Source of the DNA: Halalkalibacillus halophilus DSM 18494
GTDB lineage: Bacteria > Bacillota > Bacilli > Bacillales > Alkalibacillaceae
NCBI RefSeq assembly: GCF_000423105.1
Contig: NZ_AUHI01000010.1
Location: 1 to 64,000 of the forward strand
Length of the DNA: 64,000 nucleotides
Reading direction: 5' to 3'
Part shown: positions 34,328 through 41,748 of the stretch, in pieces
Position numbering within the stretch: position 1 is the stretch's first letter
Layout of the letters: every line of letters starts with the position of its first letter
Translations under genes and position numbers: made by a program
The notes under the pieces: model-generated
Told to the model about the DNA's origin: nothing
What the model saw: only the letters and a program-made list of their open reading frames with translations
The model's database searches: none

Positions 34328-34966
34328 TTACATCCAAAATTTGTCCCGTCCCATAAATCGTAACGAATCAAATGTTTGAATGGAAGATTGTGGTACATTT
34401 TTTCCGATTCTTACTAATAAACAATTAGCTGGATGTGAAATGATTTCAGGATCGTCGGTAGACATAGGCTTTAAACCACCTTTACCCATCATTTTCTCCA
34501 TTACTTCGCGGTATTGCCATACGGATAATCCGGTTGACTTCATATCCCAATGCCAGTAATATTCCGTTGTGATGACAATGTAATTTTCCATTTGTTTATC
34601 TTCCATGGCTACTTCTAAAATAGAAGAACCAACTTTCATTCCACGATAGCCATCAGCAACTTCTATCGCACCTAATTCAATTAAATCATCCATTTTTATT
34701 TCTGACCAACGTTCAAGTGGGTCAGGGTGAAGGAATGTTGCATAACCAATTATGATGTCCCCATCCCGTGCAATAATGACACGGCCTTCCTCAAAATCCG
34801 CGATGGAACGGACAGCTTCTAACTGCTTCTTTGGAGGACGAAATGCAGTCAGCCCATCATCAAAGCTATATTCACTGAGTTGTTTTGATGAGACAGGACC
34901 TTCTACTATCACTTCTTTTTCGTCTTTTGTTAACGTTCTTTGAAAATATTTCTTAGGATGCTTCAA
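34328..34966 (-). CDS. acuA: AcuA, protein lysine acetyltransferase
   Basis: A 212-residue GNAT-family acetyltransferase. The N-terminus KHPKKYFQRTLTKDEKEV and the SFDDGLTAFRPPKKQLEAV block match AcuA; the acetyl-CoA site lies around IEVADGYRGMKVGSSILEVA. B. subtilis AcuA acetylates and inactivates acetyl-CoA synthetase. The start is TTG 34966, with AGGTGGTG upstream; the longer frame adds an unrelated hydrophobic stretch. The acsA gene, which in B. subtilis stands divergently next to acuA, is missing at this place and a PBP gene is found instead. Confidence 0.92.
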   Translation of the reverse strand: MKHPKKYFQRTLTKDEKEVIVEGPVSSKQLSEYSFDDGLTAFRPPKKQLEAVRSIADFEEGRVIIARDGDIIIGYATFLHPDPLERWSEIKMDDLIELGAIEVADGYRGMKVGSSILEVAMEDKQMENYIVITTEYYWHWDMKSTGLSVWQYREVMEKMMGKGGLKPMSTDDPEIISHPANCLLVRIGKNVPQSSIQTFDSLRFMGRDKFWM

Positions 34967-34999
34967 CTGTACACCACCTATTAATGGTTTTATAGAGAT

Positions 35000-35008
35000 A
35001 TTATAACA
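35000..35008 (-). promoter_or_regulatory. Extended -10 promoter for acuABC
   Basis: On the minus strand TGTTATAAT (TGn plus a perfect -10, 35000-35005) lies 34 bp before the acuA start. No clear -35 and no cre-like site is seen nearby. Further upstream 35037-35050 is a run of 14 A, which may serve as the T-run of a weak terminator after the PBP gene. Confidence 0.6.
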
Positions 35009-35091
35009 TGCTTGAACTATAAAATAATCTGATAACAAAAAAAAAAAAAAGCAAAAAGCCATAAGCACTAGTCGCTTTCCTTAAATAAGAT

Positions 35092-38000
35092 TTAACTTTG
35101 ATCTTCTTCATCAGAATTATCTTCGTCTTCCTCAGGTTCTTCTTCAGGCTCTTCATCAGGTTCCTCTTCTGGTTCTTCATCAGGTTCCTCTTCTGGTTCG
35201 TCAGGTTCCTCTTCGTTACCATTGCCGTTACCGTTACCGTTACCGTTACCGTTACCGTTACCGTTACCGTTACCGTTACCATTTCCAGAACCATTGCCAT
35301 TGCCTGAACCATTTTCGTCACTTTCTTCCTCTTCTTCAGAGCCATTTTCGTCACTTTCATTGCCGGAATCTCCATCACCAGAGCCGCCGCCATTGCCGGA
35401 ATCTCCGTCATCAGAGCCACCGTCATTGCCGGAATCTCCATTATCAGAGTCATTGCCACTGTCGGAATCTTCATCATCTGACTCGTCTTCATCACTAGGT
35501 AGCGATCCGTATGTTGTTGAATTAGACATACTGGATTCGTCTCCATAAAAGCTTACTGCACGAACAGCGTAAACTTGACCTGAACTAGCATCAAATGAAG
35601 TGGAAGTAGTACTTCCTACTTGTCTGAAGTTTCCGTCCTCAGAGCTTGAAGCATAAACTCTATATCCAATAACGCTTCCACCTACAGAGTTCCAAGTAAC
35701 ATTTCCACCACTAATGGATACACCTGATGGAGAACTTGGTGTTCCTGTATCCTCTGGTGGATCAGATTCAGGTACTAATAAGTCAGAGAACACATCTCGA
35801 TTTGGTAGAAGTTTATCTAGATCATCGATATCATCCCAGCCTTGATCTTCCAAAAATCCAGGTTTTAAGAAATTACCTTCCTCGGTAAATTCACTAGGTG
35901 TTTCATCAATTGCTTCATAAATGGAATCTCTAATTTCTACATACCTGCCAGAAGTGATGCTATCATCTTCTTCTGTAGGGACATGATCCGCATGGAATAA
36001 ATCAGTACGGGTTAAGCCTAAGTCTTCACATGTATCACTTGGAAGCATACCAGATAGTAAACAATAACTTTGTGAAACAATACCTCCTGGGCTTTCATGT
36101 TCTTCTTCAGGAGCCATTAAGTCAGGGTCAATCTCCGTTGCAGCGTTAACTAACTGTGCCCAATAACCAAGGTTTCGGTTACTATAGCCAAGGGAACAAC
36201 CAGCACACTGATCTAAATTCAATTGACTAGTAAAGTCATAATCTTCCCCATAGCTATATTGCCTATAACCATACCATGTTCCAACGGTTACATTTGGATT
36301 TGTACCAACAAACCAGGCATCGTTCCAGTTACCAGACGTACCAGTTTTTCCTGCCCAGTCAACACCAGGATTCGTTAATACGTTGTTAAGGTAAGTTGCC
36401 GTTCCTTCAGAAATTACATCTCTTAATATATCTAAAGTTAAATAAGCAGTTTGCGGTGAAAATACTTCTGTAAATTCTGCTTCATGTTCATAAATAGTAG
36501 AACCTTCTCGGTCAACTATTTCCTCGATCATGTACGCATCAACAAATTCACCTTGATTGGCAAAAGTTGAATAAGCATTTGTGTTCTCCTCAACTGTTGT
36601 ATACATCGTACCGAGTACAGAAGGAGGTGAATTATAATGGTTTTCATCCCAAGAAGGTCTAGTTCGTTCCATCCCCATTCCTTCTAAGTAGGATACTGGA
36701 TCTGGATTTTCCGCAGTTAAATCCATCATCACCTTAGCAGCTGGAATATTATCTGAAGCTGCTAATGCTTCTCTTGCACTAATTATCCCTTTTTCTTGTG
36801 CTTCTATATAGTTTGATAAATCCCAAGTTTCACCTAAATCTGTTTCATATTCAAAGGCAACATCCGGAATTGGTGAGCCTGGTTGAATAATTCCTTCCTC
36901 CATTGCAGGTGCAAAGCCAAGCAATGGCTTCATCGTACTACCAATTGGTCGTGTATTGTATGTGGAGTAGTTAATCTGGCTTTCGTCATAGTCTTGCCCG
37001 CCAACAAATGCTATAATTTTACCAGTTTGGTTCTCCATCATTAATGCTCCACCTTCAACTGGAATTTCAAGTTCAAAGTCTTCTCCAGTTTCATGGTGAG
37101 CAACGGTGAATGTTCTCGTTGGTCCGAATTGGTCATAATTCTCCGTTACTTCTTTAAATCTGTCGTAGATTTCTTTATTAATGGTTGTATGAATTTCTAC
37201 ACCATTTTGTCTAAGATGTCTCTCTCCAAGGACCCTATACTCTGTTTGTAGTTCACTATCTTCTTGCAGGTCTTCTTGTGAGTAACCATCTTCTTCAGCA
37301 ATTTCTTCTGCCATAATATCAATTGCTCGGCGTTCTACATCATAAACCAAGTATGGATATTCTGAATAGGCAGTTTCTCTTTTATCTGTTAAGTTTCCAA
37401 TAATATCGTATTCTTGAGCTTCATCGTATTCTTCTTGTGTTATATAATCTGCTCTTAGCATTCGATTTAGAACAGTGTCCATGCGACTTAAACTAGGCTG
37501 AAGTCCTTCTTCAGACTTTAATTCGCCAGCTCCATCAAATGGAGTATAGACAGAAGGACTCTGAGGTAAGCCTGCGATATAAGCAGACTGTGCTATGTTC
37601 AATTCACTCGCGTCAACGTCAAATAATCCTTGAGCTGTAGCTTGAATACCTGCAACATTTCTACCTGATGAATTTCTTCCAAAAGGTACAATGTTGATAT
37701 ATGCTTCTAGAATTTCTTCCTTTTCAAAGAATTGCTCTAAGCGCATTGCAATCATAATTTCTTCTGCTTTACGTTCGAAAGAAACTTCGTCCGATAATAT
37801 TTGATTTTTTACAAGCTGTTGAGTCAATGTACTTCCACCGGTTTGCGTTGCAGAACCAGTAAATTCTTGATACATAGCACGCATGATTGCCTTTGGAACA
37901 ATACCGTCATGATCTTGGAAGTATTCATCTTCTGTTGCGATGATTGCATTAATGAAGTTGTCTGAAACTTCATCTAACGTTATTTCATCACGTCGTAGAT

Positions 38001-38301
38001 CACTTCTCATTTCACCTAAGTATACGTTGTCGGCAAAATATATGTCTGATGTTTCTTCGTAATTATAAATGAGTTGTTCCATTTCTTCCTTCTCACTTAC
38101 TTCACTAACCGTTTCCCCTTGTACTAAGGAAGCAAAGTAACCTAAACCAAGTCCACCAAAGAAGAATGCACCGACTAAACCTATCACTAGGAATACTAAG
38201 ATAACATTCCATGCTACATCTAATGTGACTCTTGTTATTTTAGGAAACTTACCACTTTGAAAAAACGCTAAAAATTTATTGTTAGATTCTTGATCGCTCA
38301 T
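35092..38301 (-). CDS. Class A penicillin-binding protein with FN3 domain and acidic repeat tail
   Basis: A 1069-residue bifunctional peptidoglycan synthase. Residues 30-60 are the membrane anchor. The GT51 glycosyltransferase (about 90-260) has ATEDEYFQDHDG with catalytic Glu124, GGSTLTQQLVKN and RKAEEIMIAMRLE. The transpeptidase has STMK (Ser455), SDN (516-518) and KTG (652-654). An FN3-like domain spans about 857-932. Residues 934-1069 are low complexity: first Asp/Ser/Gly/Asn, then ten or more Gly-Asn pairs, then Glu/Pro/Asp repeats. PBP1A/1F-type proteins of Bacilli often end in disordered tails, but this one is long and acidic. Start ATG 38301 has AGGGGG eight bases upstream. Confidence 0.93.
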   Translation of the reverse strand: MSDQESNNKFLAFFQSGKFPKITRVTLDVAWNVILVFLVIGLVGAFFFGGLGLGYFASLVQGETVSEVSEKEEMEQLIYNYEETSDIYFADNVYLGEMRSDLRRDEITLDEVSDNFINAIIATEDEYFQDHDGIVPKAIMRAMYQEFTGSATQTGGSTLTQQLVKNQILSDEVSFERKAEEIMIAMRLEQFFEKEEILEAYINIVPFGRNSSGRNVAGIQATAQGLFDVDASELNIAQSAYIAGLPQSPSVYTPFDGAGELKSEEGLQPSLSRMDTVLNRMLRADYITQEEYDEAQEYDIIGNLTDKRETAYSEYPYLVYDVERRAIDIMAEEIAEEDGYSQEDLQEDSELQTEYRVLGERHLRQNGVEIHTTINKEIYDRFKEVTENYDQFGPTRTFTVAHHETGEDFELEIPVEGGALMMENQTGKIIAFVGGQDYDESQINYSTYNTRPIGSTMKPLLGFAPAMEEGIIQPGSPIPDVAFEYETDLGETWDLSNYIEAQEKGIISAREALAASDNIPAAKVMMDLTAENPDPVSYLEGMGMERTRPSWDENHYNSPPSVLGTMYTTVEENTNAYSTFANQGEFVDAYMIEEIVDREGSTIYEHEAEFTEVFSPQTAYLTLDILRDVISEGTATYLNNVLTNPGVDWAGKTGTSGNWNDAWFVGTNPNVTVGTWYGYRQYSYGEDYDFTSQLNLDQCAGCSLGYSNRNLGYWAQLVNAATEIDPDLMAPEEEHESPGGIVSQSYCLLSGMLPSDTCEDLGLTRTDLFHADHVPTEEDDSITSGRYVEIRDSIYEAIDETPSEFTEEGNFLKPGFLEDQGWDDIDDLDKLLPNRDVFSDLLVPESDPPEDTGTPSSPSGVSISGGNVTWNSVGGSVIGYRVYASSSEDGNFRQVGSTTSTSFDASSGQVYAVRAVSFYGDESSMSNSTTYGSLPSDEDESDDEDSDSGNDSDNGDSGNDGGSDDGDSGNGGGSGDGDSGNESDENGSEEEEESDENGSGNGNGSGNGNGNGNGNGNGNGNGNGNGNGNEEEPDEPEEEPDEEPEEEPDEEPEEEPEEDEDNSDEEDQS
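35227..35280. repeat. Nine tandem copies of the hexamer GTTACC inside the PBP gene
   Basis: GTTACC is repeated nine times without change (35227-35280), with degenerate copies on both sides. On the coding strand it encodes alternating Gly and Asn. As the unit is 6 bp, copy-number change would alter tail length without shifting the frame. Degenerate Glu/Pro-coding repeats follow at 35130-35215. Confidence 0.95.
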
Positions 38302-38328
38302 ATTCTGAACCCCCTAAATATCGTATCT

Positions 38329-38337
38329 ATTATAGCA
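38329..38337 (-). promoter_or_regulatory. Extended -10 promoter for the PBP gene
   Basis: On the minus strand TGCTATAAT (perfect -10 at 38329-38334 with TGn) lies about 28 bp before the PBP start codon. No good -35 is evident. Confidence 0.6.
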
Positions 38338-38439
38338 CATCCGACAAGAAACTTATACCAATAAAAGTAGGGAAGATGTTGCATTTTTAAAAGACTTATG
38401 CTAAAAATATTTCATAAGAATAAATAATATATGCAAAGA

Positions 38440-38648
38440 ATAGTTGAAGTAGTTTCTATAAGCTTACTTAAGAGAGCCGGTGGGTGGTGTGAACCGGTGT
38501 AAATATAGAAATGAATTACGTCTAGGAGCATTCTCTTTAAGAGAACGGTTGGAAAATCGTTAACAATAATGAAGTGGTAGCTATTGTAGTTGCAACTAGG
38601 GTGGTAACGCGAGTCCTTCGTCCCTATAGTGGATGGAGGGCTTTTTTG
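38440..38648 (+). ncRNA. T-box riboswitch (tyrosine) upstream of tyrS
   Basis: The 378-bp gap 38302-38679 holds the PBP promoter and this leader. The T-box core AGGGTGGTAACGCG is at 38598-38611 and is followed by a terminator stem (GTCCTTCGTCC with GGATGGAGGGC) and T6 at 38642-38647. Stem I closes by AAGAGAG near 38469 with CTCTTT near 38535. The specifier loop GAATTACG (38513-38520) offers TAC, a tyrosine codon, at 38517-38519. Uncharged tRNA-Tyr should stabilise the antiterminator and allow tyrS transcription. A weak promoter, TTGCAT (38379-38384)-N17-TAAAAA, precedes it. Confidence 0.93.
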
Positions 38649-38679
38649 TATGCAAAATGACAAAGGGAGGAAGTAAAAC

Positions 38680-39945
38680 ATGAGTATTTTAGATGATTTA
38701 AGAGACAGAGGATTAATACAACAAGTGACAGATGAAGAAGGGTTAGAGAAGCATTTAAACGAGGATCGAGTGGCTTTATACTGTGGTTTTGACCCAACTG
38801 CAGATAGTCTGCATATCGGTCATCTTTTTCCTGCTTTGATGCTTAAACGATTTCAAGAAGCTGGGCATCGACCTATAGCATTAGTTGGTGGGGGCACTGG
38901 AATGATAGGGGACCCGAGTGGTAGGAATGAAGAACGTTCTTTAAACGAAGAAAATGTTGTAAAAGAGTGGAGTAATAATATAAAAGACCAATTATCAAAA
39001 CTAATTGATTTTGATGATGCAAAGAATGGAGCAGTAGTTGTTAATAACTACGACTGGTTATCACAAATGTCAGTGATTGACTTGTTAAGAGATGTTGGAA
39101 AGCACTTTAGTGTGAATTATATGTTAGCAAAAGAATCAGTTGAAGCGAGAATTGAACATGGAATCTCATTTACAGAATTCACTTACATGCTTTTACAGTC
39201 ATTAGATTTTCTTCGATTATACCAAAAAGAGAATTGTACCCTTCAAATAGGCGGAAGTGATCAGTGGGGGAATATTACAGCTGGATTAGAGTTAATACGT
39301 CGTAGCAGTCAAGAAGGGGAGTCAGCAAAGGCATTTGGTTTAACTGTTCCATTAGTAACAAAAGCAGACGGACAAAAGTTTGGTAAAACAGCTAGCGGTG
39401 CTATTTGGTTAGATGAGAAAAAGACAAGTCCTTATGAGTTTTACCAGTTTTGGATTAACACAGATGATCGAGATGTGATTAAGTTTCTTAAATCATTTAC
39501 TTTTCTACCATTAGAAGAAATTTCTGAGTTGGAAAAATCAAATACGGAACACCCTGAAAAGCGAGAAGCACACCGGAAATTAGCAGAAGAAATGACACAG
39601 ATGGTTCACGGTAAAGCGTCGCTAGATCAAGCAGTTAGAATTTCACAAGCTCTATTTAATGGAGACGTAAAATCATTAAGTAAAGATGAAGTCGCGTTAG
39701 GATTTAAGGATGTACCATCATTTGATTTGGAAGAAAGTGAAAAACCTCTAATTGACCTATTAGTGGAGGCAAAAATTTCCTCTTCCAAAAGACAAGCGAG
39801 AGAAGACATCGGAAATGGTGCAATTTACATTAATGATGAACGTCAGACGGATCTTCAATATAATCTAGATGACAAAGATAAGATTGACGGAGCATTTACG
39901 ATAATAAGAAGAGGAAAGAAAAAGTATTTTTTAATACGTCACTAA
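38680..39945 (+). CDS. tyrS: Tyrosyl-tRNA synthetase
   Basis: A 421-residue class I synthetase that charges tRNA-Tyr. ALYCGFDPTADSLHIGHLFP holds the HIGH motif, GGSDQWGNITAG binds tyrosine, and KFGKTASGAIWL is the KMSKS-equivalent loop (KFGKT). The C-terminal S4 domain follows from about residue 350 (SSKRQAREDIGNGAIYINDE). The length and TyrS-type (not TyrZ) features match the B. subtilis enzyme. Expression is under the T-box immediately upstream. Confidence 0.96.
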   Translation: MSILDDLRDRGLIQQVTDEEGLEKHLNEDRVALYCGFDPTADSLHIGHLFPALMLKRFQEAGHRPIALVGGGTGMIGDPSGRNEERSLNEENVVKEWSNNIKDQLSKLIDFDDAKNGAVVVNNYDWLSQMSVIDLLRDVGKHFSVNYMLAKESVEARIEHGISFTEFTYMLLQSLDFLRLYQKENCTLQIGGSDQWGNITAGLELIRRSSQEGESAKAFGLTVPLVTKADGQKFGKTASGAIWLDEKKTSPYEFYQFWINTDDRDVIKFLKSFTFLPLEEISELEKSNTEHPEKREAHRKLAEEMTQMVHGKASLDQAVRISQALFNGDVKSLSKDEVALGFKDVPSFDLEESEKPLIDLLVEAKISSSKRQAREDIGNGAIYINDERQTDLQYNLDDKDKIDGAFTIIRRGKKKYFLIRH

Positions 39946-39958
39946 AACGAATGACCTA

Positions 39959-40016
39959 AAAAGACACGATCAGAAGAAGGGAGGAGGCAGCCCGCTTTTG
40001 TTCGTGTTTTATTTTA
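39959..40016 (+). terminator. Probable terminator after tyrS
   Basis: AAAAGACACGA...AGAAG pairs with CTTTT...TTCGTGTTTT around an internal GGGAGGAGGCAGCCCGC segment, ending in TTTTATTTT. The stem has mismatches. Confidence 0.6.
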
Positions 40017-40079
40017 TAGCAAAATATAATGCTTTCTGTGCAGGATTTTATAAAAATACGACTATTCATGTCGGAATTA

Positions 40080-40108
40080 TTGACTTTTCGTTAAATACTT
40101 CATATTAT
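40080..40108 (+). promoter_or_regulatory. SigmaA promoter for the orphan binding protein
   Basis: TTGACT (40080-40085), a 17-bp spacer and TATTAT (40103-40108) lie about 38 bp before the start codon. Confidence 0.78.
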
Positions 40109-40146
40109 TTAAAAGCGTCAATTTTAATTTAAAAGGAGATAGAGAG

Positions 40147-41706
40147 ATGAAAAAAATTATAAAAGTAGCAGTACTAATCTTATTCCTAGCTTTCATTGTA
40201 GCTTGTGCAGATGATTCTGATGAAACATCGGATCAAAATCAAGAAGAGGAGTTAACCGTTGACTTAGGTTCCTTACCCGCTTCGTTGGATCCCCACGCGG
40301 CGAATGATGGAAATTCTTTATATGTTATGACTAATATTTATGATACGTTAGTTCAAATGAACACAGATTTAGAAATTGAACCTGGATTGGCGGAAAGTCT
40401 TGAACCTGTGGAAGACACCGTTTGGGAGGCTAAAATCCGTGAAGGTGTTACGTTTCATGACCATAGTGAATTGAATGCAGAAGTTGTGAAAATGAATCTA
40501 GATCGTGTTCGGGATCCTGAAGTTGGTTCTTCATTAGCCTTCTTATTCGATATGATTGAAGAGGTAGAAGTAGTGGATGAGTATACGGTACATATTCATA
40601 CTGCCTATCCATTTTCTGCATTACCTTCTCACTTAGCACACCCTGGTGGTCACATAATAAGTGGGGAAGTTATCGAAGAAGATTATCAGGCGATGGAAGA
40701 AGGGCAAGATCCATTAACGGAAGTAAATCAGAACCCTATAGGTACTGGGTACTTCCAATTTGAAGAGATTGTTCAAGGAGAGTATATTCGCTTAGTGAAA
40801 AATGAAGACTACTGGGATGATGAGGCGAGTGTGGATGCAATCACATTCAAAGCTGTTCCAGAAGATAGTACTCGTATTGCAGAACTACAGACTGGAGAAG
40901 CAGATATAATCTATCCAGTAAATGCAAATGATGTAGAAACCATTGAATCAGAGGAAAACCTTCGTGTACAGCAATCGGAAAGTGCAAGTATGTCATACTT
41001 AGGTTTTAATATGGAAAAAGAGCCATTTGATGATGAACGGGTGCGTCAAGCAATTAATATGGCAATAGATAAGAACGCACTGATTGACGGGTTACAAGGT
41101 GGTATACCGATACCAGCAATTGGTCCGCTTGCACCTACTGTCTTTGGTTATTCCGATCAAGTGGAACCAATAGAGCACGATCAAGAAGAGGCGCAAGCTT
41201 TAATGGAAGAAGCGGGTTATGAAGATTTAACCTTAGACATCTTAACATATGATCGTACGACCACTGATACAGCAGAGTTTATACAGTCAGAGCTTTCTGA
41301 GATTGGCATTTCAGTAGAAATTGAACAACTTGAAATCGGAGCTTACCTGGATTTAACTGCTCAAGGAGAGCATGACATGTTTGTAGGAAGCTGGGGAACT
41401 GTTACTTTAGATGCTGACTATGGTTTATATCCAATGTTCCACTCCGAAAATGTAGGAGCTCCTGGAAATAGAGCATTTTTCCAAAATGATGAAGTTGATG
41501 AATTGTTAGAACAAGCGCGTCAATCAACAGATGAGCAAGAACGTTTAGATTTATACGAAGAAGCACAACAGATTATTATTGATGAAGCACCAATTGTATC
41601 CTTATATCATTCTGTTCTTTTGGCTGGTATAAGTGAAGAAATCGAAGGATTCTTCCAATACCCAAGCAGCTTTCCATACCTGAAAGATGTTAGATTTACA
41701 GAATAA
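40147..41706 (+). CDS. Family 5 ABC solute-binding lipoprotein (peptide/nickel type)
   Basis: A 519-residue extracytoplasmic binding protein (SBP_bac_5). The signal MKKIIKVAVLILFLAFIVAC gives a lipidated Cys near residue 20, followed by an acidic linker. Family blocks are LGSLPASLDPHAANDGNSLY, GLAESLEPVEDTVWEAKIREG (hallmark of family 5), NPIGTGYFQFEEI and DERVRQAINMAIDKNALI. Such proteins bind oligopeptides, glutathione, nickel complexes or similar. No permease or ATPase gene is nearby, so it either serves a transporter elsewhere or acts alone. It has its own promoter and terminator. Confidence 0.88.
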   Translation: MKKIIKVAVLILFLAFIVACADDSDETSDQNQEEELTVDLGSLPASLDPHAANDGNSLYVMTNIYDTLVQMNTDLEIEPGLAESLEPVEDTVWEAKIREGVTFHDHSELNAEVVKMNLDRVRDPEVGSSLAFLFDMIEEVEVVDEYTVHIHTAYPFSALPSHLAHPGGHIISGEVIEEDYQAMEEGQDPLTEVNQNPIGTGYFQFEEIVQGEYIRLVKNEDYWDDEASVDAITFKAVPEDSTRIAELQTGEADIIYPVNANDVETIESEENLRVQQSESASMSYLGFNMEKEPFDDERVRQAINMAIDKNALIDGLQGGIPIPAIGPLAPTVFGYSDQVEPIEHDQEEAQALMEEAGYEDLTLDILTYDRTTTDTAEFIQSELSEIGISVEIEQLEIGAYLDLTAQGEHDMFVGSWGTVTLDADYGLYPMFHSENVGAPGNRAFFQNDEVDELLEQARQSTDEQERLDLYEEAQQIIIDEAPIVSLYHSVLLAGISEEIEGFFQYPSSFPYLKDVRFTE

Positions 41707-41748
41707 AAAAATCCCGTTGTCCTATTACTAGGCAACGGGATTTTACTT
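41706..41748. terminator. Bidirectional terminator after the binding protein
   Basis: AAAATCCCGTTG (41708-41719) pairs with CAACGGGATTTT (41733-41744); inner CCT/AGG extend the stem. T-runs lie on both strands. Confidence 0.9.

Noticed and set aside
35227..35280. Tandem repeats as a possible CRISPR array
   Set aside because: The unit is 6 bp with no spacers and lies in frame within the PBP gene, so it is a coding microsatellite.
35001..35546. Open frames on both strands across the PBP tail (for example a Val/Thr repeat protein)
   Set aside because: They are frame shadows of the low-complexity repeats and have no ribosome-binding sites or homology.
38412..38681. 89-codon minus-strand open frame upstream of tyrS
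   Set aside because: It covers the T-box leader, whose conserved RNA elements explain the sequence.
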